A stretch of DNA of 64,000 nt from Micromonospora parathelypteridis (GCF_014201145.1 NZ_JACHDP010000001.1:3410001-3474000); one strand, 5' to 3'; numbered from the stretch's first letter, positions 1 to 8,768 are shown. Notes: a model not told the origin generated them from the letters alone. A program made the numbers and translations.

Positions 1-560
1 AAGCCGAGGTCGAGCTGCCACCGGCCGGCGATCTCCTCGGCCAGGAAACGGCCGACCGACCGCCCGTCGACCCGGCGGACCACCTCGCCCACCAGGTGCC
101 CGTACGTCCAGGCGTGCTCCCCGGCGACCGATCCCGGCGGCCACTCCGGGTCGGCGGCGGCCAGGTCGTCGGCGAGCAGCGCCCAGTCGGCGATCGCGGC
201 GGCCGGCCGGGGCACCGGGAAGGCTGGCAGCCCGGCGGTGTGCGACAAGACCTGGCGCAGGGTGGCGGGGGTGCGAAACTCCGGCCAGTACCGCGCGACC
301 GGAGCGTCGAGATCGACCTTTCCCTGGTCGACGAGCATCAGCAGGCAGAGCGCGGCCACCGGCTTGCCGGCCGAGTAGACGTTCACCAGCGTGTCCGGGC
401 GCCACGGCTCGCCGTCGTGCCCGGCACCGGTCCGGGAGCCTTCGACCAGGTCGACGACCGGCTGCCCGTCGTACCAGATGGTCAGGCTGGCGCCGGTCTC
501 CCGACCGGCGGTGAACAGGTCGTGGAAGCAGTCCCGGACCGGCGCGAAGCGTGCGTGCAT
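1..560 (-). CDS. Serine hydrolase of the beta-lactamase/class C family, N-terminal part
   Basis: The reverse strand encodes the first 186 residues of a protein that runs off the left edge. An SxxK motif (SAGK, residues 63-66) and a later YGHL tetrapeptide at about 157 match the nucleophile and Tyr elements of class C beta-lactamase-like serine hydrolases (Pfam Beta-lactamase: penicillin-binding proteins, esterases, EstB-type enzymes). There is no signal peptide, so a cytoplasmic esterase or peptidase is more likely than a true beta-lactamase. The YxN position is YGH, which also favours an esterase-like member. The ATG at 560 is the first in-frame start. The gene is divergent from the oxidoreductase. 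The substrate cannot be told from sequence. Confidence 0.85.
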   Translation of the reverse strand, partial: MHARFAPVRDCFHDLFTAGRETGASLTIWYDGQPVVDLVEGSRTGAGHDGEPWRPDTLVNVYSAGKPVAALCLLMLVDQGKVDLDAPVARYWPEFRTPATLRQVLSHTAGLPAFPVPRPAAAIADWALLADDLAAADPEWPPGSVAGEHAWTYGHLVGEVVRRVDGRSVGRFLAEEIAGRWQLDLG

Positions 561-652
561 CCCGCCACGGTAGGCGGCCGGGACCGGAGAGCGTGCCGAC
601 TTTTCCTCCCACCCCGGTGGTTGCGGTGTTGTCGCTGGGGGATGCTGTCCCA

Positions 653-2128
653 GTGGCGGAGTTGGAGCTGGTGGATGTGGTCGTGGTGGGGCTCGGCGTC
701 GGCGGCGAGGAGGTGGCCGAGCGGCTCGCCGAGGCCGGCCTGAGCGTCGTCGGCATCGAACGGGACCTGGTCGGTGGGGAGTGCCCGTACTGGGGCTGCA
801 TCCCGAGCAAGATGATGATCAGGGCCGCGAACGCGCTCGCCGAGGCCCGCCGGGTCGATGGGCTGGCCGGGACGGCGCAGGTCCAGCCGGACTGGGCGCC
901 GGTGGCGAAGCGGATCCGCGAGGAGGCCACCGACACCTGGGACGACACGGTCGCGGCGGAGCGGTTCACCGGTAAGGGCGGCCGGCTCGTCCGAGGTAGC
1001 GGCCGGTTCGACGGTCCGGGCCGGGTCCGGGTCGGTGACCAGGTGTTCCAGGCTCGGCACGGGGTCGTGCTGGGCACCGGCTCCCGTCCTTCGGTGCCGC
1101 CGATCGACGGTCTGGCCGACACGCCGTACTGGACCAACCACCAGGCGATCGAGGTCGAGCAACTGCCGGAGTCGCTGCTGGTGCTCGGCGGCGGCGCGAT
1201 CGGCCTGGAGCTTGCCCAGGTCTTCGCCCGCTTCGGAGTGCGGGTCACCGTGGTGGAGGCGCTCGACCGGGTGCTGGCCGTCGAGGAGCCGGAGGCGTCC
1301 GACGTCGCCGCCGCGGCGCTGCGCGCCGACGGCGTGGAGATCCACACCGGGGTACGCGCCGAGCGGGTCGAGCACGACGGGACCCGGTTCACCCTGCACG
1401 GTGGCGGCGGGATGGAGTTCACCGCCGACCAGCTGCTCGTGGTGACCGGGCGCAAGGCGCACCTCGAAGAGCTGGGGTTGGACACGATCGGCGTGGACGC
1501 CGGGCAGCGCTTCCTGCCGGTCGACGACCGGTTGCACGTCACCGACCAGGTCTGGGCGGTCGGTGACCTGACCGGCGAGGGTGCCTTCACCCACATCGCC
1601 ATGTACCAGGCGGGGATCGTGATCGCCGACGTGCTGGCCCGCGCCCGGCAGGCGGAGGCGGGGGCGGACGCCAGCGGGACCTCCAGCGTGGTCGGCGGCG
1701 CGATGGGCGCGTCCAGCTCGCTGGCCTCCAGCGGGTCGAGCGGGTCGGCCGGCACCGTGCCGCGAGCCGACTACCGCGCGCTGCCCCGGGTGACGTTCAC
1801 CGATCCCGAGGTTGGTGCGGTCGGGCTCACCGAGCGGCAGGCCCGAGAGCGTGGCATCAACGTGCAGGTCGGTTTCACCAAGCTCGGCAGCTCGACCCGG
1901 GGCTGGATCCACCAGGTCGGCGACGACGGTTTCATCAAGGTCGTCGCGGACGCCGACCAGGGCGTGCTGATCGGTGCGACCTCGGTCGGCCCGGCTGGCG
2001 GCGAGGTGCTCTCCGCGCTGGTGGTGGCGGTGCACGCGGCGGTGCCGCTGAGCCAGCTCCGCCACATGATCTACGCGTACCCGACCTTCCACCGAGCCAT
2101 CGAGGCGGCGTTGCACGACCTGTCCTGA
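653..2128 (+). CDS. FAD/NAD(P)-dependent class I disulfide oxidoreductase
   Basis: A protein of 491 residues with the order of the dihydrolipoamide dehydrogenase/mercuric reductase/glutathione reductase family. It has an N-terminal FAD fold (VVVVGLGVGG), a redox disulfide C44-PYWG-C49 followed by IPSK, a second dinucleotide fold (VLGGGAIGLELA) and a C-terminal dimerisation domain. The usual C-terminal His of the HPT(x)E catalytic dyad is missing: the motif reads AYPTFHRAIE. This argues against true dihydrolipoyl dehydrogenase and for a quinone, small-molecule or unknown disulfide substrate. A Ser/Gly/Ala-rich insert of about 30 residues (near 1675-1760) precedes the dimer domain. I chose GTG 653 because a GGGGGA stretch lies about 11 bases upstream; upstream extensions have no family similarity. 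Confidence 0.88.
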   Translation: MAELELVDVVVVGLGVGGEEVAERLAEAGLSVVGIERDLVGGECPYWGCIPSKMMIRAANALAEARRVDGLAGTAQVQPDWAPVAKRIREEATDTWDDTVAAERFTGKGGRLVRGSGRFDGPGRVRVGDQVFQARHGVVLGTGSRPSVPPIDGLADTPYWTNHQAIEVEQLPESLLVLGGGAIGLELAQVFARFGVRVTVVEALDRVLAVEEPEASDVAAAALRADGVEIHTGVRAERVEHDGTRFTLHGGGGMEFTADQLLVVTGRKAHLEELGLDTIGVDAGQRFLPVDDRLHVTDQVWAVGDLTGEGAFTHIAMYQAGIVIADVLARARQAEAGADASGTSSVVGGAMGASSSLASSGSSGSAGTVPRADYRALPRVTFTDPEVGAVGLTERQARERGINVQVGFTKLGSSTRGWIHQVGDDGFIKVVADADQGVLIGATSVGPAGGEVLSALVVAVHAAVPLSQLRHMIYAYPTFHRAIEAALHDLS

Positions 2129-2207
2129 CGGCGGCGTCAGGCAAGATGCGGCAGCGAGCGCGCAAATGCTGCGCACTTTGCTGTTCATTTCTTTCATTGA
2201 GGTGACG

Positions 2208-2213
2208 TACGAT
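2208..2213 (+). promoter_or_regulatory. -10 element of a leaderless promoter for the LacI gene
   Basis: TACGAT ends exactly seven bases before the GTG at 2221, the spacing expected when transcription begins at the start codon. No ribosome-binding site lies at a useful distance (the nearest purine run, GAGG, is about 19 bases away). No convincing -35 is seen. Leaderless starts are common in actinomycetes. Confidence 0.45.
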
Positions 2214-2220
2214 TGCGACC

Positions 2221-3225
2221 GTGACCAAGCGGTTGACTGAAGTTGCCAAGAAGGCGGGCGTCAGCGAGGCCACCGTCAGCCGGGTGCTCAACGGCCGCGA
2301 CGGTGTCTCCGAGGCGACCCGGACCGCCGTGCTGACCGCGCTGGACGTGCTCGGTTACGAGCGGCCGACCAAGCTGCGCGGCGAACGCGCCCGGCTCGTC
2401 GGGCTGGTGTTGCCCGAGTTGCAGAACCCGATCTTCCCGGCGCTGGCCGAGGTGGTCACCGGGACTCTCGCTCAGCGTGGCTACACCCCGGCCCTCTGTG
2501 CCCGGACCATCGGTGGCGTGTCCGAAATGGACTATGTCGAGATGCTCCTCGACCACCAGGTCTCCGGGGTGATCTTCGCTGGTGGCTCGTACGCGCTGGC
2601 CGACGCGCGACACGATCACTACCGTCGGCTGACCGACCGGGGGCTTCCGGTCGTGCTGGTCAACGCGGGCGTGGACGAGCTGGGTTTCCCCCGGGTCTCC
2701 ACGGACGACGCGGTGGCGGTGGAGCAGGCGTACGGGCACCTGCGCTCGCTCGGGCACGAGCGGATCGGGATGGTGCTCGGCCCGGAGGGGCATGTGCCGT
2801 CCCGACGCAAGCTGGACGCGATGATCCGGGTCGCCGGCTGGGACGAGGGCGACGCCGAGTGCGTCGAGCGTTCCAGCTTCTCGATGGAGGGGGCGCGGGT
2901 CGCCGCCACGAAGTTGGTCGAGCGGGACGTGACCGGCATCATCTGCGCCAGCGACGTGCTGGCGCTGGGCACGATCCGCGCGGTCCGACGGCTGGGGCGT
3001 TCGGTGCCGGCCGACGTGTCGGTGGTGGGCTACGACGACTCCGCCTTCATGACGTGCACCGATCCGCCGTTGACCACGGTGCGGCAGCCGATCGAGACGA
3101 TGGGGCAGGCCGCCGTGGATCTGCTGGTCACCCAGATCGAGGGTGCCGGCGTCCTGCAGGACGAGTTGCTCTTCGAGCCGGAGTTGGTGGTGCGCGGCTC
3201 GACCGCGCCTGCCCCTGGCCGCTAG
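2221..3225 (+). CDS. LacI-family transcriptional repressor
   Basis: A protein of 334 residues of normal family length. The N-terminal helix-turn-helix (VAKKAGVSEATVSRVLNG, about 8-25) and hinge helix are followed by a periplasmic-binding-protein-like sensor domain (VGLVLPELQNPIFPAL onward). It lies directly upstream of and in the same direction as an ABC sugar importer, a GH13 glucosidase and two GH87 glucanases, so it most likely represses that locus until a glucan-derived oligosaccharide or glucose disaccharide binds. A perfect-armed palindrome at 3405-3434 overlapping the importer promoter is a candidate operator. The effector is inferred only from neighbours. Confidence 0.95.
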   Translation: MTKRLTEVAKKAGVSEATVSRVLNGRDGVSEATRTAVLTALDVLGYERPTKLRGERARLVGLVLPELQNPIFPALAEVVTGTLAQRGYTPALCARTIGGVSEMDYVEMLLDHQVSGVIFAGGSYALADARHDHYRRLTDRGLPVVLVNAGVDELGFPRVSTDDAVAVEQAYGHLRSLGHERIGMVLGPEGHVPSRRKLDAMIRVAGWDEGDAECVERSSFSMEGARVAATKLVERDVTGIICASDVLALGTIRAVRRLGRSVPADVSVVGYDDSAFMTCTDPPLTTVRQPIETMGQAAVDLLVTQIEGAGVLQDELLFEPELVVRGSTAPAPGR

Positions 3226-3246
3226 GGCCCGCACCGCACGACGCTT

Positions 3247-3283
3247 CGGCCGTCGACCGCTACTCGCGGTCGGCGGCCGTTTT
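3247..3283 (+). terminator. Intrinsic terminator after the LacI gene
   Basis: A 14-bp stem (3247-3260 with 3266-3279, one G-T pair, loop TACTC) is followed by TTTT. It lies 20 bases beyond the LacI stop, separating the repressor transcript from the importer genes. Confidence 0.8.
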
Positions 3284-3404
3284 CGTCGTTGCTCGCCACG
3301 GGCGAGATCGACCGGGCCGAATGACCCTCCATAAGTGAGCAAAAGCAAACATCTCGGGCTACTTTCAGGGCCTTGCCAACATCTGTCGTAATCACGTCGT
3401 GTCC

Positions 3405-3434
3405 TTTCGGAACAGGGTCGATACCTTGCCGAAA
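3405..3434. promoter_or_regulatory. Candidate LacI operator
   Basis: Arms TTTCGG (3405-3410) and CCGAAA (3429-3434) are perfectly complementary around an imperfectly symmetric centre (central TCGA). The right arm overlaps the -35 hexamer of the importer promoter, the position expected for a repressor site. It is longer than the usual 14-16 bp LacI operators, so it may be two half-sites. Confidence 0.4.
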
Positions 3435-3454
3435 TGAGTCGGCCTCGCTACAGT
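3426..3454 (+). promoter_or_regulatory. Sigma70-type promoter for the glucan importer operon
   Basis: TTGCCG (3426-3431) and TACAGT (3449-3454) are separated by exactly 17 bases, in the 333-base gap between the LacI gene and the substrate-binding protein gene. This leaves a leader of about 100 bases. It is the best vegetative-like promoter in this gap. Confidence 0.55.
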
Positions 3455-3558
3455 GACTCCACTCACACCTGGCTCCGACGCAGCTACTGGGCGTCAGGTC
3501 GCATCACCGCAGATCAGCGAAGGTCATTGGAGACACCCGTTCCCGAAGGGATGGACAG

Positions 3559-4938
3559 ATGTCCGTACCGCAATACCGAAAGGCTGCGGCGGTTGCGCTC
3601 GTGGCCGGCCTGGGGCTCAGCCTCACGGCATGCTCCACGAAGAGCGACGACAAGGACTCGACCGCCGGCGGCAAGGTCACCATCACGGTTGACTGCCAGC
3701 CGGTCGGTGCTCAGAAAGAGCTGTTGAAGAACTGGAACGACGACGTCGCCGAGTTCCAGAAGCAGAACCCGGACATCATCATCAAGAGCGTCAGCGTCGG
3801 CGAGCAGTGCAACAACCCGCCGGACTTCACCGCTCGCCTCGCCGGCGGCACCGTCACCGACGTGTTCTACGGGTACATGACCGACCTCCAGCAGGTGCTC
3901 GACTCCGGTCAGGCGATGGACATCAGCCAGTACACCAACAAGGACACGATCCCGACCTGGGACAGCGTCGACCCGGCGCTCAAGGGGGTCTTCACCGACG
4001 GCGGCAAGCTCTACGCCGTTCCGGTGAAGAACTACTCGATGGGCCTGGTCTACAACAAGGTCCTGTTCCAGCAGGCGGGGCTCGACGCGAACAACCCGCC
4101 CAAGACCTGGGCCGACGTCCGGGCCGCCGCCAAGAAGATCTCCGCGCTCGGCAACGGCATCGCCGGCTACTCGGAGTACAGCGCCGGAAACACCGGCGGT
4201 TGGCACTTCACCTCCCTGCTCTACTCGCAGGGCGGCCAGGTGCTCACGGCGGACGGCAAGAAGGCCGACTTCAACAACGCCATGGGTAAGCAGGTCCTGC
4301 AGAACATCAAGGACATGCGGTACGGCGACAACAGCATGGGCGCACGCCAGCTGCTGCAGTGGGGCGACCTGCTGACGAACGCCGGCGCGGGCAAGGTCGG
4401 CATGTTCATCGGTGCACCGGACGCCACCCAGGCGATCGTCAGCCAGTTCCAGGGCAAGTTCCAGGACTGGGCGATGAGCCCGCTGCCCGGCCAGGACGGC
4501 GCGGCCAAGGGAACGCTCGGCGGTGGCGAGGGTTACTTCTTCAAGAAGGACCTCACTCCGGAGCAGGTCAAGGCCGGTCTCAAGTGGATCGCGTACCAGA
4601 AGTTGACGCCGGGCAAGGGACAGTTCGACTACGTCCGGGCCAAGCCGCAGAACTACCCGGTTGGTCTGCCCCAGCCGCTGCTCTTCGCCAACGGCAGTGA
4701 GGCGCAGAAGCAGGAGCTCGAGCTGCGTAAGGCGAACGCCAACGTCGACACCGCGAACTTCGCGCTCTTCGAGGCGACCCCGGTCACGATCAAGGGTGAG
4801 CCGCGCAACGCGCAGGCGGTCTACGCGGTGCTCGACGCCGCGATGTCCGGTGTGCTGACCAACCCGAACTCGAACATCGACGCGCTGCTCAAGACCGCCG
4901 AGGAGAAGGTCAACCAACTCCTCGCCGCCGAGAGCTGA
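3559..4938 (+). CDS. ABC transporter sugar-binding lipoprotein (family 1)
   Basis: A protein of 459 residues. A lipoprotein signal ends in LTAC (about residues 22-25), predicting lipid anchoring to the outside of the membrane, followed by a Ser/Asp/Lys-rich linker. The mature part is a family 1 extracellular solute-binding protein (maltose/oligosaccharide type, CUT1 importers). It should capture oligosaccharides released by the glucanases encoded downstream and deliver them to the two permeases that follow. The ATG at 3559 has GAAGGGA about 10 bases upstream. A strong hairpin immediately after the stop probably keeps this protein more abundant than the permeases. Confidence 0.95.
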   Translation: MSVPQYRKAAAVALVAGLGLSLTACSTKSDDKDSTAGGKVTITVDCQPVGAQKELLKNWNDDVAEFQKQNPDIIIKSVSVGEQCNNPPDFTARLAGGTVTDVFYGYMTDLQQVLDSGQAMDISQYTNKDTIPTWDSVDPALKGVFTDGGKLYAVPVKNYSMGLVYNKVLFQQAGLDANNPPKTWADVRAAAKKISALGNGIAGYSEYSAGNTGGWHFTSLLYSQGGQVLTADGKKADFNNAMGKQVLQNIKDMRYGDNSMGARQLLQWGDLLTNAGAGKVGMFIGAPDATQAIVSQFQGKFQDWAMSPLPGQDGAAKGTLGGGEGYFFKKDLTPEQVKAGLKWIAYQKLTPGKGQFDYVRAKPQNYPVGLPQPLLFANGSEAQKQELELRKANANVDTANFALFEATPVTIKGEPRNAQAVYAVLDAAMSGVLTNPNSNIDALLKTAEEKVNQLLAAES

Positions 4939-4944
4939 CCGATC

Positions 4945-4979
4945 GTGTGGGGGCCGGGACGCCGACCCGGCCCCCACAC
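4945..4979 (+). terminator. Hairpin between binding protein and permease genes (attenuator)
   Basis: A perfect 14-bp GC-rich stem (4945-4958 with 4966-4979, loop ACGCCGA) six bases after the stop. There is no T-tract, so read-through or 3'-end stabilisation of the binding-protein mRNA is likely. This is the usual way such operons make binding protein in excess. Confidence 0.7.
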
Positions 4980-5025
4980 CATCCGCACCGCGTCGTCGAC
5001 GTCACCGACTCACCCAGGAGTTGCC

Positions 5026-5982
5026 TTGGCGATCACCACCGTCCCGGAGACCCCCAGGAAACCGGGCCGCCCGCCGTCGCCGTACTCGGCGAGGCCGCAG
5101 CGAACCAGCCTCGGCCGCAAGGTACGGGACAACCTCACCGGTCACGCGTTCCTGATCGGCGCGGTGCTCTGCTTCGTCGTCTTCTCCTGGTACCCGATGG
5201 TCCGCGGCATCGTGATGAGCTTCCAGCGCACCAGGCGCGGCGAGACCACCTGGGTGGGCTGGGACAACTACTCCCGCATCATCGCCGACCCCAGCTTCTG
5301 GCCTGCCTGGCAGAACACGTTCTACTTCACGGTGCTCGCCCTCGTCCTCGGGTACGCGGTGCCGTTCTTCGTGGCGATCCTGCTCAACGAGTTCCGGCAC
5401 GCCAAGGGTTACCTGCGCATCCTGGTCTACCTACCGGTGATGCTGCCCCCGGCGTCCGCGCTGTTCCTCTTCAAGTTCTACGCGTACGACCCCAGCGAGG
5501 CTGGGCTCTTCAACGCGATCCTGAAGGCGCTGCACCTGCCCACCTCGCAGTGGATGCAGTCGCCCGAGATGACGATGCCGGCGATGGTGATCGCGTCGAC
5601 CTGGATGAACATGGGTGGCGCCGTACTGATCTACCTGGCGTCGTTGCAGAACATTCCTGGCGAGCTCTACGAGGCCGCCGAGCTCGACGGCGCCGGGATC
5701 TGGCGGCGCATCCGCCACGTGACGATCCCGCAGACCCGGCTGATCCTCGCGCTCCTGGCGATGCTGCAGATCGTCGCCACGATGCAGCTCTTCATCGAGC
5801 CATTGATCCTCGCCAACGGTGCGGGCGCGGAGGACTCCGCGACCTCGGTGGCGTACCTCATCTACCAGCACGGGTTCTTCCAGAACGACCTCAACGGCGC
5901 CGCCGCGCTGGGCGTGATCATGCTCGTGGTGCTGGCCGGCTTCTCCGCCGTGTACGTGCGGCTGACTGCGAAACAGGACTAG
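5026..5982 (+). CDS. ABC sugar transporter permease 1 (CUT1, MalF type)
   Basis: A protein of 318 residues with six predicted membrane helices, starting with a segment AVLCFVVFSWYPMV. The EAA loop that contacts the ATPase is visible as EAAELDGAGIWRRIRHVTIP (near 218-237). I chose the TTG at 5026 because AGGAG sits five bases upstream; the upstream reading frame enters the hairpin. It forms the channel together with the next gene. The locus has no ATPase gene, which is normal for actinomycete CUT1 importers that share a single MsiK-type ATPase encoded elsewhere. Confidence 0.93.
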   Translation: MAITTVPETPRKPGRPPSPYSARPQRTSLGRKVRDNLTGHAFLIGAVLCFVVFSWYPMVRGIVMSFQRTRRGETTWVGWDNYSRIIADPSFWPAWQNTFYFTVLALVLGYAVPFFVAILLNEFRHAKGYLRILVYLPVMLPPASALFLFKFYAYDPSEAGLFNAILKALHLPTSQWMQSPEMTMPAMVIASTWMNMGGAVLIYLASLQNIPGELYEAAELDGAGIWRRIRHVTIPQTRLILALLAMLQIVATMQLFIEPLILANGAGAEDSATSVAYLIYQHGFFQNDLNGAAALGVIMLVVLAGFSAVYVRLTAKQD

Positions 5983-5993
5983 GACGGCGAGGA

Positions 5994-6881
5994 ATGGCAC
6001 AGGACTCCGGAACCCGGACCCTCATCTCTCATGCCCAGCTCAGTCGGGGGCGTGGCAGGGTCATCTACTGGACGCTGCTCGCCGTCGTCGTCGCGGGCTT
6101 CACACTCGTCTTCCTCGGGCCGCTCTACTGGATGGTCACCGGCGCGCTCAAGTCCGGCCAGGAGATCGCGCAGACCCCACCCACGCTGTTCCCGAAGGAT
6201 CCCCAGCCGCAGAACTACATCGACGCCTGGAACAACCTGGCCCTCGCCAAGCTGCTGTTCAACACCTTCTACTACGCGGTTGGCGCGGTGCTGTTCCAAC
6301 TCGTCTTCGACACCGCTGCGGCGTACTCCCTGTCCAAGCTTCGACCGATGTTCGGCAACGTGATCCTCGCCCTGATGCTGGGAACGCTGATGATCCCGGC
6401 GATGGTCCTCATCGTCCCGCAGTACGTGACGGTGATCGACCTGCCGATCGTGCACATCAACCTGCTCGATTCCCCGTTTGCCATCTGGTTGCCGTTGGTC
6501 GCGAACGCGTTCAACATCTTCCTGTTGAAACGGTTCTTCGACTCGATTCCCGAGGAGTTGATGGCGGCGGCCCTCATGGACGGGGCGACGCCGCTGCGCA
6601 CGCTCTGGTCGATCATCCTGCCGCTGTCGCGTCCCATCCTCGGCGTCGTCTCGATCTTCGCCGTGACGGCGGTCTGGAAGGACTTCCTCTGGCCGAAGTT
6701 GGTCATGCCGTCGCCAGAGACCCGGACGGTCAGCGTCGGCATCTACGCCTTCGCCGGTGGTACGCCCATGAACGTCGTCATCGCCGCGTCGGTCATCGCC
6801 GCGATCCCGACCGTCATCATCTTCCTGATCTTCCAGCGGAACATCATGTCCGGTCTGACCGCAGGAAGCGTCAAGGGATAG
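5994..6881 (+). CDS. ABC sugar transporter permease 2 (CUT1, MalG type)
   Basis: A protein of 295 residues and the second channel subunit. A first helix (WTLLAVVVAGFTLVFLGPLYWM) is followed by five more. The EAA motif reads EELMAAALMDGATPLRTLWS. The ATG at 5994 follows GGCGAGGA, 11 bases after the stop of the first permease, so the pair is translated from one transcript. Confidence 0.94.
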   Translation: MAQDSGTRTLISHAQLSRGRGRVIYWTLLAVVVAGFTLVFLGPLYWMVTGALKSGQEIAQTPPTLFPKDPQPQNYIDAWNNLALAKLLFNTFYYAVGAVLFQLVFDTAAAYSLSKLRPMFGNVILALMLGTLMIPAMVLIVPQYVTVIDLPIVHINLLDSPFAIWLPLVANAFNIFLLKRFFDSIPEELMAAALMDGATPLRTLWSIILPLSRPILGVVSIFAVTAVWKDFLWPKLVMPSPETRTVSVGIYAFAGGTPMNVVIAASVIAAIPTVIIFLIFQRNIMSGLTAGSVKG

Positions 6882-6901
6882 CCGGCAGCGTAACCTCCCG
6901 C

Positions 6902-6922
6902 GGCGAACAACGACCGTTCGCC
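6902..6922 (+). repeat. Small hairpin after the permease genes
   Basis: GGCGAAC (6902-6908) pairs with GTTCGCC (6916-6922) across a seven-base loop in the 99-base gap before the glucosidase gene. It may be a weak attenuator or processing site. Confidence 0.35.
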
Positions 6923-6980
6923 CGACACATAACCAGGTCCGGCGAACCCGCCGACGTACTGACGCAGAAAGCAGGTGCTC

Positions 6981-8627
6981 GTGTCCACAGCTGACAAAAG
7001 TCCGTGGTGGCGTGGAGCGGTGATCTACCAGGTGTATCCCCGGAGCTTCGCGGATGGCAACGGCGACGGCATCGGCGACATCGCCGGCATCCGGTCGCGG
7101 CTGAATCACCTGTCCGCGCTCGGCATCGACGCGATCTGGTTCAGCCCCTGGTACCCCTCCCCGATGGCCGACGCCGGCTACGACGTGTCCGACTACCGCG
7201 ACATCGACCCGGTCTTCGGCAGCCTCGTCGAGGCGGAGGCGCTGATCGCGGAGGCGCACGCGCTGGGCATCCGGACCATCGTCGACGTGGTGCCCAACCA
7301 CTGCTCGGACGCGCACCCCTGGTTCCAGGCGGCGCTCGCCGGCGGGCCCGACGCGCCGGAACGGGACCTGTTCTGGTTCCGGCCCGGCCGGGGCCCGAAC
7401 GGCGACCAGCGGCCCACCGACTGGATCGGTGAGTTCGGTGGCGAGACCTGGACCCGCACCACCAACCCGGACGGCACCCCCGGCGACTGGTACCTGCACC
7501 TGTTCGCCCCGCAGCAGCCGGACTTCAACTGGGACCACCCCCGGGTACGGGAGGAATTCGAGGACATCCTGCGGTTCTGGTTCGACCGGGGGGTGGACGG
7601 CATCCGGATTGACTCGGCCGGGCTGCTGGTCAAGGACGGCACACTGCCCGAGGTCCAGCCCGACCAGCCGCACCCGTTCCACGACCTCGACGGGGTGCAC
7701 GACATCTACCGGGGCTGGCGCCGGGTCGCCGACGAGTACGCCGACCGCGCGCTGATCGGTGAGGTGTGGCTGCCGGACCGGCAGCGGTTCGCCAACTACC
7801 TGCGCCCGGACGAGCTGCACGCGGCGTTCAACTTCGACTTCCTCGGCTGCGCGTGGGACGCCTCGGCGCTGCGCGAGAGCATCGACGGCACCCTGAGCGC
7901 GCACGCGCCGGTCAACGCGCCGGCCACCTGGGTGCTCTCGAACCATGACGTCACCCGGCACGTCACCCGCTACGGGCGGGCGGACACCAGGTTCAGCTTC
8001 GCCGCCAAGCGCGAGGGGACCCCCACCGACCTGGAGTTGGGCACCCGCCGGGCCCGGGCCGCCGCGCTGCTGTCGCTGTCGCTGCCCGGCGCCGCCTACG
8101 TCTACCAGGGCGAGGAGTTGGGCCTCTACGAGGTCGAGGACATTCCGTACGCGCTGCGTCAGGACCCGATGTGGGAACGTTCCGGTCGGATCGACCCCGG
8201 GCGGGACGGCTGCCGCGTACCGCTGCCCTGGGCGGGTGACGAGCCGCCGTTCGAGTTCAGCCCCGCCGGTGCCGCCGCGCCCTGGCTGCCCCAGCCTGCC
8301 GACTGGAAGGGCCGGACCGCCCGTGCGCAGACCGGCGACTCGGCCTCGATGCTGGAGCTGTACCGGGCGGCGATCCAGGCCCGACGGGCCGAGCCGGCGC
8401 TCGGTGACGGCGAGCTGACCTGGCTGCCGGCCCCGGAAGGGGTGCTCGCGTTCAGCCGCGGCGGTGGCTTCAGCTGCCTGGTCAACCTCTCCGACGTCCC
8501 GGTTCCGATGCCAGCCCAGGGGGAGTTGGTGCTGGCCAGTGGGCCGCTTGACGACGGGTTGCTGCCGTCGGACACCGCGGTCTGGCTGCGTACCGCCGAA
8601 TCAGCGGACGGAGCCGCGCTGACCTGA
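6981..8627 (+). CDS. GH13 alpha-glucosidase (oligo-1,6-/alpha-glucosidase type)
   Basis: A protein of 548 residues without a signal peptide, so it acts in the cytoplasm on imported sugars. The N-terminal signature WWRGAVIYQVYPRSFAD marks GH13 alpha-glucosidases (subfamilies 23/30/31). Catalytic residues can be placed: nucleophile D211 (GIRID), acid/base E261 (LIGEVWLP) and transition-state D323 (NHD). The expected substrates here are nigerose-type alpha-1,3-linked gluco-oligosaccharides, inferred from the adjacent glucanases. The linkage specificity itself cannot be read. GTG 6981 is preferred over GTG 6975 because AAGCAGG is then correctly spaced. Confidence 0.93.
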   Translation: MSTADKSPWWRGAVIYQVYPRSFADGNGDGIGDIAGIRSRLNHLSALGIDAIWFSPWYPSPMADAGYDVSDYRDIDPVFGSLVEAEALIAEAHALGIRTIVDVVPNHCSDAHPWFQAALAGGPDAPERDLFWFRPGRGPNGDQRPTDWIGEFGGETWTRTTNPDGTPGDWYLHLFAPQQPDFNWDHPRVREEFEDILRFWFDRGVDGIRIDSAGLLVKDGTLPEVQPDQPHPFHDLDGVHDIYRGWRRVADEYADRALIGEVWLPDRQRFANYLRPDELHAAFNFDFLGCAWDASALRESIDGTLSAHAPVNAPATWVLSNHDVTRHVTRYGRADTRFSFAAKREGTPTDLELGTRRARAAALLSLSLPGAAYVYQGEELGLYEVEDIPYALRQDPMWERSGRIDPGRDGCRVPLPWAGDEPPFEFSPAGAAAPWLPQPADWKGRTARAQTGDSASMLELYRAAIQARRAEPALGDGELTWLPAPEGVLAFSRGGGFSCLVNLSDVPVPMPAQGELVLASGPLDDGLLPSDTAVWLRTAESADGAALT

Positions 8628-8639
8628 CTCTGATCGCCC

Positions 8640-8675
8640 GTGGTGCCGGCGGCCCGTCCCGGCCGCCGGCACCAC
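8640..8675 (+). terminator. Perfect 15-bp hairpin between GH13 and first GH87 gene
   Basis: Positions 8640-8654 pair perfectly with 8661-8675 around CGTCCC, 12 bases after the glucosidase stop. There is no T-tract. It can act as a factor-independent terminator in high-GC actinobacteria or as an attenuator. Confidence 0.7.
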
Positions 8676-8768
8676 GCCACCCAGGAAAGGAGGAGCAAGG
8701 GGGGAACGCGTCACGCCGCACCGACACGGGGGGATCTGGCCTGCCTGACGAAAGGGAGAGCGCAGCTC

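Noticed and set aside
653..2128. Annotation as dihydrolipoyl dehydrogenase or mercuric reductase
   Set aside because: The C-terminal His-Glu dyad and the mercury-binding C-terminal Cys pair are both absent.
482..2197. Long reverse frame across the oxidoreductase gene
   Set aside because: No recognisable domain, and it overlaps the clear forward oxidoreductase and the start of the reverse serine hydrolase gene in another frame.
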